Shown here: positions 44,169 through 52,108 of the stretch, one piece after another | How positions within the stretch are numbered: position 1 is the stretch's first letter | Layout: every line of letters starts with the position of its first letter | Assembly (NCBI GenBank): GCA_016720465.1 | Contig: JADKKO010000004.1 | Location: 930,001-994,000, forward strand | Source: Holophagaceae bacterium | GTDB lineage: Bacteria > Acidobacteriota > Holophagae > Holophagales > Holophagaceae | Direction of reading: 5' to 3' | Length of the DNA: 64,000 bases | Notes under the pieces: generated by a model | The model's input: only the letters and a program-made list of their open reading frames with translations | Databases searched by the model: none | What the model was told of the DNA's origin: nothing | Made by a program: the position numbers and the translations under genes

Positions 44169-45151
44169 TGGCGGCGGATTCCGGACATCTCCATCATGAG
44201 AGGGGCCCCACCACGATGTGGCGGCTGGCTTTCAGCGCGGCGATCTTCGGGTTGAATTTCCTGGTGCAGGGCCTGGCGGGTCTCTGGACCGGCTCCCTGG
44301 GGCTCGTGAGCGACAGCCTGGAGAACCTGAATGATCTGGTGGTGAATCTGCTGGCCATCGGCGCCATCTCCCTCGCCAATAAGCGGGAGCCCTGCGACCG
44401 TTTCACCTATGGCTGGCACCGGCTGGAAGTCTTCCACACGCTGCTGGGCGTGGGACTTCTGGTGGCGCTGGCCGGGGGCATCCTGTGGGAGGCCTGGCAC
44501 CGGCTCTACCATCCCGTGCCCATCCAGATCGGGTGGACCATCGCCTTTTCCGCCCTGGGACTCTTCATGAATCTGGCCGCCACCTTGGTGTTGGCGCCGC
44601 CCAGGGGCACGCGCCTGGCCGGCGACCTCAACCTGCGCAGCGCCTACCTGCATGCGTTGAGCGACAGCCTGGACAACGTGGGCGTGATCCTCGCCATGGT
44701 GGCCATCCATTACACCGGATGGCGCTGGATCGATCCGGTCATCGCCATTCTGATCGTGCTGGTGATCCTGCGGGGGGCCTTCCTGCTGTTGAAGGGCGCC
44801 GCCGCCATCCTCATGCATCGCGCCGCCTTCGACCACGAGGCCGCCAAGGCGGACCTGATGAAACTGCCCGGCGTGCTCGGCGTCGAGGATCTGCGCAGCT
44901 GGAAGATCTGCAGCCACCTCACCGTGGCGACCGCCCATGTGCTGGTGGACGCCGAACGGCTGGATGAGACCGAGCGCTACCTGAAGGACATCGAGCACGT
45001 GCTGTCCGAGCACTATGGCGTGCGCCACCTCACCGTGCATTTCGAGACCTCCACCATGGCGCTGCGGCACCACCACAAATTCATCCACCAGCACGAAGCC
45101 CCCGGCTCCGGAGGCCATACCCATGCCGGCGGACACGAGCACGATCGATGA
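44168..45151 (+). CDS. Cation diffusion facilitator (zinc/cobalt efflux) protein
   Basis: 327 residues with six membrane helices and a C-terminal cytoplasmic domain (about 220-300, GVLGVEDLRSWKICSHLTVATAHVLV). Transport site residues lie in SDSLENLNDLVVN (helix 2) and HALSDSLDNVGV (helix 5). In helix 2 the usual HxxxD is ENLND, so an Asn-for-His change may alter metal choice. Both ends carry His-rich stretches (HLHHE; HHHKFIHQHE and HTHAGGHEHD), typical of Zn/Co/Ni exporters. It overlaps the next gene by four bases. Confidence 0.9.
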   Translation: MAADSGHLHHERGPTTMWRLAFSAAIFGLNFLVQGLAGLWTGSLGLVSDSLENLNDLVVNLLAIGAISLANKREPCDRFTYGWHRLEVFHTLLGVGLLVALAGGILWEAWHRLYHPVPIQIGWTIAFSALGLFMNLAATLVLAPPRGTRLAGDLNLRSAYLHALSDSLDNVGVILAMVAIHYTGWRWIDPVIAILIVLVILRGAFLLLKGAAAILMHRAAFDHEAAKADLMKLPGVLGVEDLRSWKICSHLTVATAHVLVDAERLDETERYLKDIEHVLSEHYGVRHLTVHFETSTMALRHHHKFIHQHEAPGSGGHTHAGGHEHDR

Positions 45152-46509
45152 GGCTCGCCCGGCTGCGGCAGCCCATGCGCAGGCTGGCGCTGGCCTTCAC
45201 CCTCTGCCCGCTGTTCGCGCAGGCTCCGGGCGCCCTGCCGAGGGGTGAGCTGGTTCCAAGGGTGGTGTGCGCCTCGGACGCGCGCTTCAGCTATGCCCTC
45301 TACCTGCCCAGCGGCTACCGCGAGGACCGGGCATGGCCGGTGCTCTACGGCTTTTCTCCGGGCGGTTCAGGGGAAGAACCTGTGCGGCTCTTCCAAAAAA
45401 CTGCCGAGCGCTTCGGCTGGATCGTGGTCGGGTCGAACGAATCCCGGAACGGCCCCTTGCGTCCCTCGCTGGAAGCCTCCGAGGCCATGTGGAAGGATGT
45501 CCGCTCCCGCTTCAAGGTGGATCCCAAACGCAGCTACAGCGCGGGATTCTCGGGCGGCGCACGCATGGCCATGCGCCTGGCGCTGAAACATCCGAAAAAC
45601 TTCGCGGGCCTCGTTTCCATCGGTGCCTTCGGCACGGGGGATGGAATGTTGACCGGGCTGGGGCACCTGCGTTTCCACCTGAGCTGCGGCCTGGAGGATT
45701 TCAACCATTGGGAACTGCAGAAAGGGCGGCAGGAACTCCAATCCCGGGGATGGAAAGCCCTGGCGGATCGTTTCGAGGGCGGGCATCGGTGGGCCACCGA
45801 AGCGGCGGCCGCATCCGCCTTGGGCTATCTTCAGCTCGGCGCGGGGCGGGACGGGCTCACCCCGAAGGATCCGGCCCTCGAATCAGAGGTCTGCCGGGAA
45901 TTGGAATTGAACGCAGTGAAGGCCGGAAGGACCCTGCTGGCCCTGCGGCGCTGGCGGGAATTGGCGGCTCTGTGTCCGGATTCCCGGGAAGGCCGGAGCG
46001 CCCGGGAACACATCGCGGAACTGGAGAAGGAAAGCACCGTGGCCGAGGAATTGAAGCTCGAAAAGCGCTACGAGACCGCCGCCGCGGAATTGCCGGAGAC
46101 CCCCAAGGGAACGCAATACCAGGAGGTGCTCGTGCGGCACCTCGACCGCCTGAAAACATCCCCGCCCACGGAACAGCTCATGATCCGCAGGCTTCTGGGC
46201 GGTCCGATCCTCAGTTATCAATTGGCGCTGGGCGAAGCCTTCCAGGAACGGTCCTGGGAGCGGCTGCTTGCCCTCAGCACGAGCCTTGCCGCACTGGACG
46301 ACCGCGAAGGCTGGCCCTGCGTGTATGCGGCGATCTCTCTGGCGCAATTGGGCCGGCCCGGCGAGGCCATTCCCCACTTGAAGATGGCCCAGGTCCGGGG
46401 CTACCGGAAACCAGAGCGGCTCCGCGGATTCGATGAGTTGAAGCCTCTAGCCGGCCGCGAGGATTTCGAGGCGATCCTGAAGGACATGGAGCCGGAGCGT
46501 CCCCGCTAG
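45148..46509 (+). CDS. Secreted alpha/beta-hydrolase (PHB depolymerase/esterase-like) with helical C-terminal region
   Basis: 453 residues. An N-terminal signal (MRRLALAFTLCPLFAQA) is followed by an alpha/beta-hydrolase domain: FSYALYLPSGY, PVLYGFSPGGSGEEP (oxyanion region), nucleophile motif AGFSGGARMA, and LSCGLEDFNHW and GGHRWATE carrying candidate acid and His. This resembles bacterial LpqC/PHB-depolymerase-type secreted esterases. From about 250 the sequence is helical and TPR-like (ALRRWRELAALCPDSREGRS, AISLAQLGRPGEAIPHLKMA). Substrate unknown. It overlaps the CDF gene by ATGA, though the functions seem unrelated. Confidence 0.8.
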   Translation: MRLARLRQPMRRLALAFTLCPLFAQAPGALPRGELVPRVVCASDARFSYALYLPSGYREDRAWPVLYGFSPGGSGEEPVRLFQKTAERFGWIVVGSNESRNGPLRPSLEASEAMWKDVRSRFKVDPKRSYSAGFSGGARMAMRLALKHPKNFAGLVSIGAFGTGDGMLTGLGHLRFHLSCGLEDFNHWELQKGRQELQSRGWKALADRFEGGHRWATEAAAASALGYLQLGAGRDGLTPKDPALESEVCRELELNAVKAGRTLLALRRWRELAALCPDSREGRSAREHIAELEKESTVAEELKLEKRYETAAAELPETPKGTQYQEVLVRHLDRLKTSPPTEQLMIRRLLGGPILSYQLALGEAFQERSWERLLALSTSLAALDDREGWPCVYAAISLAQLGRPGEAIPHLKMAQVRGYRKPERLRGFDELKPLAGREDFEAILKDMEPERPR

Positions 46510-46738
46510 CTGGAGGGTCCGCAACGGACTAGGCCGTCGTCACACAATCATCCTGTCGCTTCGATGGCAGGACGGCATAAGACGCGGTGTCCGGGCTTTG
46601 CCGGAGACCACGTGGGGAGCATGAGGGGGACGCAGAGGAAGCGAAGCGACCGGGCGGTCCCCCTCATTCATGACAGGACCCATAACGAAACAACCAGAAA
46701 AGCACTGGTTATTTCGAAACGGCTCCTAAGCTTTAGGC
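46510..46738 (+). other. Structured intergenic region, two stem-loops
   Basis: Stem-loop 1 (46586-46609) pairs GGTGTCCGG with CCGGAGACC around GCTTTG (one mismatch). Stem-loop 2 pairs ATGAGGGGGA (46621-46630) with TCCCCCTCAT (46658-46667) perfectly. No open frame here has a ribosome site. The pair may be transcription terminators or part of an untranslated RNA upstream of the hydrolase gene. Confidence 0.45.
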
Positions 46739-47698
46739 ATGCGGCGCTGGGCTGTCCGGATCCTCGGAACGGGTGGCGGGGTTCTCCTGTTGGCCCTGTC
46801 CATGCTCTGGTTTTGGGTTGCACGGGAATACCGCCGTGAGCCGATGCCTCTGCTCGATCAGCAGGCACTTCCACTCGTGGTCCGGACCCTGCGTGAATCC
46901 ACGATCTCCACCGCGGCCGGGGAGACGCGCCGGCTCTTGGAATATGAACTCGACGGCGCCCCGGAAGGGCCCGTCCGCCTGGCCCTCAGTCTTCCGATGG
47001 CTCCGGAAAAACCGCTTCCTGTTGTGGTGATCCTGGGCGGTCTGGATGTGGGACAGGAGAGCCTCCGCTATGTGGAAACTCACGGTCCCAACGCCCTGGT
47101 GGCCCTCGCCTACCCCCGCCCCACCGCGGACCTGTACGAAGGGAAGGCCCTGCTCAAGCTTCCCCGGATACGCCGAGCGGCCCTGGCCGTGCCTTCCCAG
47201 GTCTGCGCCCTCGCCTCCTGGATCCGCGATCAAGCCTGGGCCGATCCCCGGCGGGTGAGCCTCCTGGGCTACAGTTTCGGGGCCATGTTCGTGCCGGCTG
47301 CGGCTCGGGTGGCCCAGGTCCGGGGAATTCCATTCCGGACCCTGGTCATGGCCTATGGCGGCGCGGACCTTCCGGGTCTGCTCGCCGCGAATTCGGACCT
47401 CCGGCCCGCGTGGGTGAAGTCCCTGGCAGCGCGCGTGGTGGGCGCGGTGGTCCGCCCGCTCGAGCCAGCCCTCCATCTGCCCCATCTCGAGGGCGAGATC
47501 TTGTTCCTCACGGGGCTGCGCGACGAGCGGGTGCCCCTGCCTTACGCACGCCTCATGCAGTCCTTGAAACCAGGTCCGAAGACGGTCCTCGATCTCGACG
47601 AGGGCCACATGGATCCCTCCCTGCCCGATCTCAACCGGAAGATCGTCGCCTCAAGCCAAGCCTGGCTGGTGGACCGGGGCGCGATGGATGCGCCCTGA
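46739..47698 (+). CDS. Membrane-anchored alpha/beta-hydrolase
   Basis: 319 residues. One N-terminal hydrophobic segment (ILGTGGGVLLLALSMLWFWV) anchors or exports it. The hydrolase core has LPVVVILGGLDVG at the oxyanion position, nucleophile SLLGYSFGAMFVPAAARV, an acidic residue in LFLTGLRDERVPLPYA, and the catalytic His in LDEGHMDPS. This is the dienelactone-hydrolase/prolyl-oligopeptidase-like arrangement, so carboxylester or peptide hydrolysis outside the cytoplasmic membrane is likely; substrate unknown. No ribosome-binding site is obvious before the ATG. Confidence 0.75.
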   Translation: MRRWAVRILGTGGGVLLLALSMLWFWVAREYRREPMPLLDQQALPLVVRTLRESTISTAAGETRRLLEYELDGAPEGPVRLALSLPMAPEKPLPVVVILGGLDVGQESLRYVETHGPNALVALAYPRPTADLYEGKALLKLPRIRRAALAVPSQVCALASWIRDQAWADPRRVSLLGYSFGAMFVPAAARVAQVRGIPFRTLVMAYGGADLPGLLAANSDLRPAWVKSLAARVVGAVVRPLEPALHLPHLEGEILFLTGLRDERVPLPYARLMQSLKPGPKTVLDLDEGHMDPSLPDLNRKIVASSQAWLVDRGAMDAP

Positions 47699-48155
47699 AC
47701 GCGCCTCCGCTGCGATCGGCCTGGCTGGACCCATCCTGTTGCGGCGTGCGAGGTGCCGTCCTCCTTTCGGCTCGGGGGCCTTCCCGCCCCCAACTTCGTG
47801 GTGGCCCCTTGACTGTGGCAGCAGCAAGGATTACCTCTGGTCCCAGCCTTTCCCAGAAGCGCCCTTTTCCCGCCGCGAAGGTCGGCCAGATGCCATGCGG
47901 AAGCCTGTTCTTGTATCCCAGCCTCCGTGACCCCGTCCTACTGGCCCCCCCCACGGCTCTGCCCAAGTTCCGAGCTCGACCCTAGGACGGGTCTCCTGGA
48001 GTCCAACCATGTCCAGCCATCGGATACCGTTTTTCGGGGCATTGGCGCTCGCGTTGCTACAGGCAGGCGCGCCCTTGATGGCCCGCGCCCTGGACGACCC
48101 CACTTGATGCAGAACCCGCGCCGGGTTCTGGTTGCCGATCGACCAAGGAGGTTCT
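47699..48155 (+). other. 457-base gap with one doubtful short frame
   Basis: Between the hydrolase gene and the next clear start I see no conserved coding signal except the short frame at 48009. The DNA is C-rich and non-repetitive. A ribosome site at 48145-48151 (AAGGAGG) serves the next gene. Confidence 0.5.
48009..48107 (+). CDS. Possible 32-residue signal-peptide-like peptide
   Basis: ATG at 48009 with GGAG seven bases upstream begins MSSHRIPFFGALALALLQAG and ends ALDDPT. It has a hydrophobic core and a small-residue cleavage-like region, so it could be a small secreted peptide or the surviving start of a lost exported protein whose frame was destroyed. It lies 48 bases before the next gene. 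Confidence 0.3.
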   Translation: MSSHRIPFFGALALALLQAGAPLMARALDDPT

Positions 48156-49199
48156 ATGGGGAAAAGGGGATGGGCCATTGCAGGGTTGGGAGGCTTGGTG
48201 GTTCTGGCCGGTCTCGTCATCCATGATCAGATCTATGAGAGGACCTATATCCGCCCCGAGGGGCTGAAGGCCCTGGAGGCCGTCAAGGGATTCCAGCCCG
48301 CGAAGGCCTTCCCGCCTCCACCGGGCTGGCTGATGGACGGATTCCGGACGACCCCGGGGAACGCCGCCGAGGACTACGACAGGGCCATGTCCACCTACGA
48401 TTCGCGCGTGCGGGCCTGGAGCGGACCCAGGTTGTGGCGGGCGGACACCATCGCCCCCGGAGAGCGGAAGGATCTCAAGGACCACGTTTCAGCGCCGGAA
48501 CTGGTCTGGATCGAATCCGGCGCGGTCAAGCAGGATTGCCTGTTCACCTCCCGGTTGTACCCCATCCCCAATCCTGCGGGAGAGCTCAAGATCCCCCGCC
48601 TCATCGCAGGCATGAACCTGGCGGCGATCCTGATCGATAAAAGCCGGCAGGCCGAGGAGAAATCGGACCTCAAGGAAGCTGAACGCCTGCTGCGCTGCCT
48701 GGTCTCCTTCGGGCACCACCTGGAAGGCGAATACACCCTGCCGACCTACCTCGCCGGACTGCGGATCCGGATCATGGGAACCGAGGCCCTGCAGGGCCTG
48801 TACACCCGCTCGGGTGAGGGGGAGAAGGCGGACCAGTGTGCCCGGCAGGCATTCCTTCTCAGGGAGGCGACGAAAGAGTGCAAGACCCTCTCCCATGGCG
48901 TCCTGGAAGGCCTCACCCTGACCCCGGAAGGACGCGCCTGGCTCACCGGACTTTTCGATTCCTCCAGCACACCCAATGCCATCAAGTCCGAGGTGGCTTT
49001 CGTGACCTCCTACAGCCACCTCTACTTCCTCACCAAACGCATCTACGGGGCCGGTTCCGATCGAAAGAAACTGATGGCCCGGTGGGGCCGCGCCCCTGAT
49101 CCCGTGCTCAAGGAGCTGGTGGAAAAATCAACGCCCTACCTCCACCTGGGATTGAAGGCGCGCTTCTCGCTGGTCGAACGGACCGCGGTGATCAAGTAG
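48156..49199 (+). CDS. Uncharacterised membrane-anchored protein
   Basis: 347 residues from ATG 48156 with AAGGAGG at 48145-48151. A single N-terminal hydrophobic helix (WAIAGLGGLVVLAGLVI) precedes a soluble, mainly helical domain with Leu-rich helix repeats (LKEAERLLRCLVSFGHHLEG, GEKADQCARQAFLLREATKE) that may be TPR-like. No catalytic motif or known family recognised. It is the last plus-strand gene before the accessory block, convergent with the RCC1-type gene. Confidence 0.65.
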   Translation: MGKRGWAIAGLGGLVVLAGLVIHDQIYERTYIRPEGLKALEAVKGFQPAKAFPPPPGWLMDGFRTTPGNAAEDYDRAMSTYDSRVRAWSGPRLWRADTIAPGERKDLKDHVSAPELVWIESGAVKQDCLFTSRLYPIPNPAGELKIPRLIAGMNLAAILIDKSRQAEEKSDLKEAERLLRCLVSFGHHLEGEYTLPTYLAGLRIRIMGTEALQGLYTRSGEGEKADQCARQAFLLREATKECKTLSHGVLEGLTLTPEGRAWLTGLFDSSSTPNAIKSEVAFVTSYSHLYFLTKRIYGAGSDRKKLMARWGRAPDPVLKELVEKSTPYLHLGLKARFSLVERTAVIK

Positions 49200-49235
49200 G
49201 AGAAGCGCGCCGTATGTGGTGGTTCTTGCAAGGGG

Positions 49236-50420
49236 TTATCTCTGTCCCTTTGACTGGAGGATCTGCTTGACCACCAGAGACGGAAAGGTGCTGTCTTTGA
49301 ATTTCCAATCGCCTAGCTGCCCGAAAGAGTTATTACCAGAAGCTAGCAACTCATTTTCCACGGTGAGGAAGAGGGTGTGGTACCCGCCACAACGGACGGC
49401 CGCGACATTCATCAATGGTCCAGTTGCTCCGACAACGGGCACAGGCAAGCTGCTCGCCTCGGGCTTCGGGTTTCCCAGTTGGCCAAGATTATTATCACCC
49501 CAGGTCCACGCCCGGTGATCATCCGATAGAACTGCGCTGTGGTCATAGCCTGCTGAAATCAGGCCTGCGTGCGCCACACCCTTCACTTGGGTGGGGTTCA
49601 TCCTGGATTCATTCGTGCCGTCCCCCAATTGGCCATAATCGTTATTCCCCCACGCCCATACAGTTCCATCACTTAGCAGGGCAAGGCTGTGACGCCCTCC
49701 GGCAGCGATCATTTTAACTGCCGTCAAACCCTGCACACGACGGGGAGTCCTCACAATTCTGACCGTTCCATCGGATCGATGACCCATGGCTCCCCATTCC
49801 CAAACGCTTCCATCCTTCTTCAGGGCCAAGGAATGACTCAATCCTGCCGCCACCGACACAATGCTCTCCAGACCAGCAACCTCAAGCGGTGCCAGGCTCA
49901 CCGTAAGTTTGGGTTGACCTAGTTGGCCGCATTCATTGCTCCCCCATGCCCAGACGCTGCCATCGCGCTTCAGGGCGATCGAGTGTTTTCGTCCACCGCA
50001 GACTTCTATAATCTGGCTCAAGCCTTTTACTTCAGTCGGCACGGACTGATCGATTTTCGTTCCAATGCCCAATTGGCCATCTTGGTTCAATCCAAATGCC
50101 CAGACTGAACCATCTTCGGAGAGGGCCAGGGAATGATCTTCACCTGCTGAAATACCAATGATTCTTGATGCTCCGATTCCAGGTTTAAGCGGGAAAGGCA
50201 GATCGCGACGGACCCTGGTCCCATTTCCCAACTGGCCATTTTTGTTCAGACCCCAACCCCAGATTTGCCCGCTCTCGTCTATGGCAAGCGAATGATAGCC
50301 TCCGGCAGTCACCTTGCCTTGGACATCTGGTTTTCCGACATCCAAAGCCATGTCAGAAAATAAGAGTCCTCCGCAGGACAGCAAGGCAATTAGGTGCTTT
50401 AAATATTGAGTTAGGTTCAT
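49236..50420 (-). CDS. Secreted RCC1-type seven-repeat beta-propeller protein
   Basis: 394 residues from ATG 50420, overlapping the previous gene's stop by four bases (ATGA). A signal peptide (HLIALLSCGGLLFSDMA) is followed by seven RCC1 repeats, recognisable by W-x-x-G-x-N-x-x-G-Q-L-G: GWGLNKNGQLG, AFGLNQDGQLG, AWGSNECGQLG, a degenerate EWGAMGH, AWGNNDYGQLG, TWGDNNLGQLG and ASGNNSFGQLG, with HSLALxxDGxVW at each blade. Seven repeats make one full propeller. Bacterial RCC1 proteins are secreted and may serve as binding scaffolds. The base composition is somewhat lower in GC than the neighbours. Confidence 0.88.
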   Translation of the reverse strand: MNLTQYLKHLIALLSCGGLLFSDMALDVGKPDVQGKVTAGGYHSLAIDESGQIWGWGLNKNGQLGNGTRVRRDLPFPLKPGIGASRIIGISAGEDHSLALSEDGSVWAFGLNQDGQLGIGTKIDQSVPTEVKGLSQIIEVCGGRKHSIALKRDGSVWAWGSNECGQLGQPKLTVSLAPLEVAGLESIVSVAAGLSHSLALKKDGSVWEWGAMGHRSDGTVRIVRTPRRVQGLTAVKMIAAGGRHSLALLSDGTVWAWGNNDYGQLGDGTNESRMNPTQVKGVAHAGLISAGYDHSAVLSDDHRAWTWGDNNLGQLGNPKPEASSLPVPVVGATGPLMNVAAVRCGGYHTLFLTVENELLASGNNSFGQLGDWKFKDSTFPSLVVKQILQSKGQR

Positions 50421-51796
50421 GATTTTGGCTTTGGAATCATGATGCCGTACTGCTTGAACCATTCCGCAAACTTGTCGTAGGATTGAGCCCCGTAACGACG
50501 TTCTACTAGTTTTCCATCCACGAACATCAGGCTCGTGGGAAACACCTGGACGCCAAAAGCCACAAGGTCCATGGCATTCACATCCAGCTGGGGGAAGGTC
50601 AGTTTCTGTCTCCTTACAATCGCATCTCGATCCGAACGAAATGAACTGGGTTCACAGACCCCGACGATTTCCGCGTCCACTCCCGCAGAACGGAGCTGCC
50701 CACGCAATCGTTCGAGCATCGGGAGTTCGTTGCGGCAATGAACGCACCAGCCAGCCCAGAAATTCACCAGGACCACGCGATGTGCCGGGAGATCTCCTTT
50801 TGGGTATAGCCGACTCAGTGGGGCGTCTGAGCGAAGCGGTGTATGGGATGCGGGTAACGGCTCAGCGGAGTTCTTGAGGAAGCCCGACGCCATCATGAAG
50901 CCACGAAATTTATCTGAATCATGACGAAATGACAGCCGTCCATCTTTCGTCCAAGCCGGGTAGTAGCTGGATCCTTCGAGGTCCGTGACCTTGATCATGG
51001 TCCGCATATGGAGGTCCACCACGATAATTTCGTACCCCTTGCTCTTTCCACCATCTTTTGGAGCATGGAAGGCAATGTATCGTCCGTCGTACGAAAAATC
51101 CGCCTTGCCGCCGGGGAGCTGGGTTTCAAGAAGGTAATTACAGCCTTTAAGACTGCGAACCACTAGGGTTCCACGCACAAATGTCGCGATGAGCCGTCCA
51201 TCCCTCGAAATCATTGGCTGGGAGCCCGCCCCGATTTCCGGGCAAGCGGAAACGGTGCGGTAGGGTCGCAAAGCCTTGTCGTTTTCCAAGTTATAGTACT
51301 GATTTTCTTGGGTAAGGATCAAATCCTTGCCATTAACTACACTCCAACTGAAATATGCACCTAATTCAACAGGGGCAACATTTCGGGCCACCTTACCTGT
51401 CTCGGCATGCCAGATGCACACATCCATATCATCGCCATCCCGGGTGCTCAGGAAGATGACGCGTTTCCCATCTGGAGCCCAGTACGAATCCATACCGGGT
51501 TCCGAATAAAGGATTTTACGTGTTTTCAAATCAATGATGTTGATAGTCCGCTTTACCTCTCCATTGACCATGCGCTCAGAGGCGTAGGAGAGCCGATTGC
51601 CATCAGATGAAATCCTCGAATAGGCAAAGACGCCCTCTTCGGGAAGCAATGGAAGGCTCTCACTGTAAACCGTGAAATTCTTCCTCCCATTCGGCGGCGG
51701 AGAAGCGATCAGGAGAGATTTCGCATTCAAGATGCATAAAAACAACATAAAAATGATGCGAAAATAGGAGTAATCCATGAAATATGGTCTGTTCAT
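50417..51796 (-). CDS. PD40/TolB-like beta-propeller fused to a TlpA-type thioredoxin domain
   Basis: 459 residues using ATG 51796; ATGs at 51829 and 51778 are alternatives. A hydrophobic N-terminal signal (FRIIFMLFLCILNAKSLLIA) leads to a propeller with WD40-like/PD40 blades (YSRISSDGNRLSYASER, SYWAPDGKRVIFLSTRDGDD, YPAWTKDGRLSF). From about 330 there is a thioredoxin fold: RVVLVNFWAGWCVHCRNELP with the CxxC pair, and VFPTSLMFVDGKLVERRYG containing the cis-Pro. This places a thiol-disulfide domain behind a propeller sensor in the periplasm. It overlaps the RCC1 gene by four bases. The DNA is poorer in GC than the housekeeping genes. Confidence 0.85.
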   Translation of the reverse strand: MNRPYFMDYSYFRIIFMLFLCILNAKSLLIASPPPNGRKNFTVYSESLPLLPEEGVFAYSRISSDGNRLSYASERMVNGEVKRTINIIDLKTRKILYSEPGMDSYWAPDGKRVIFLSTRDGDDMDVCIWHAETGKVARNVAPVELGAYFSWSVVNGKDLILTQENQYYNLENDKALRPYRTVSACPEIGAGSQPMISRDGRLIATFVRGTLVVRSLKGCNYLLETQLPGGKADFSYDGRYIAFHAPKDGGKSKGYEIIVVDLHMRTMIKVTDLEGSSYYPAWTKDGRLSFRHDSDKFRGFMMASGFLKNSAEPLPASHTPLRSDAPLSRLYPKGDLPAHRVVLVNFWAGWCVHCRNELPMLERLRGQLRSAGVDAEIVGVCEPSSFRSDRDAIVRRQKLTFPQLDVNAMDLVAFGVQVFPTSLMFVDGKLVERRYGAQSYDKFAEWFKQYGIMIPKPKS

Positions 51797-52108
51797 TGTT
51801 ATCTCTTGAGGATGTGATAGTTTAACCATTTGATGAATGCCTGACCTTTCTCGTTTATTCGAGCTTACGCTTGGCGCGGTCGCCGTTCAAGGCAATTGGG
51901 AACAAATTATGATTCAACTGGTTTCAATTATGACCCTCTAACATATTCGATAAAACATTTAGCACAGCCATCAATTTATGCCTGCTGTCCGTTCGGAGGT
52001 AAAAAAGCACCGTTCGAGGATATTGGAGTCTCCCCATCGAAGCGGGTACTAAACTCGCGAAACGTTTTTCCCATATGCCGGTATCGCGAATTAGTGATGG
52101 AGATGTCT
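51797..52108. promoter_or_regulatory. AT-rich divergent intergenic region upstream of Rhs genes
   Basis: About 310 bases between two divergent genes, clearly more AT-rich than the surroundings. The plus-strand frame is open from 51896 but the residues resemble nothing and no ribosome site supports a start there; GGAG at 52099-52102 supports ATG 52109 instead. Promoters for both genes are probably here, but I could not pick a convincing -35/-10 pair. Confidence 0.4.

Noticed and set aside
51896..52108. N-terminal 71-codon extension of the first Rhs gene
   Set aside because: AT-rich, no homology, no ribosome site, and it would place the signal peptide internally; ATG 52109 has GGAG at 6 bases.
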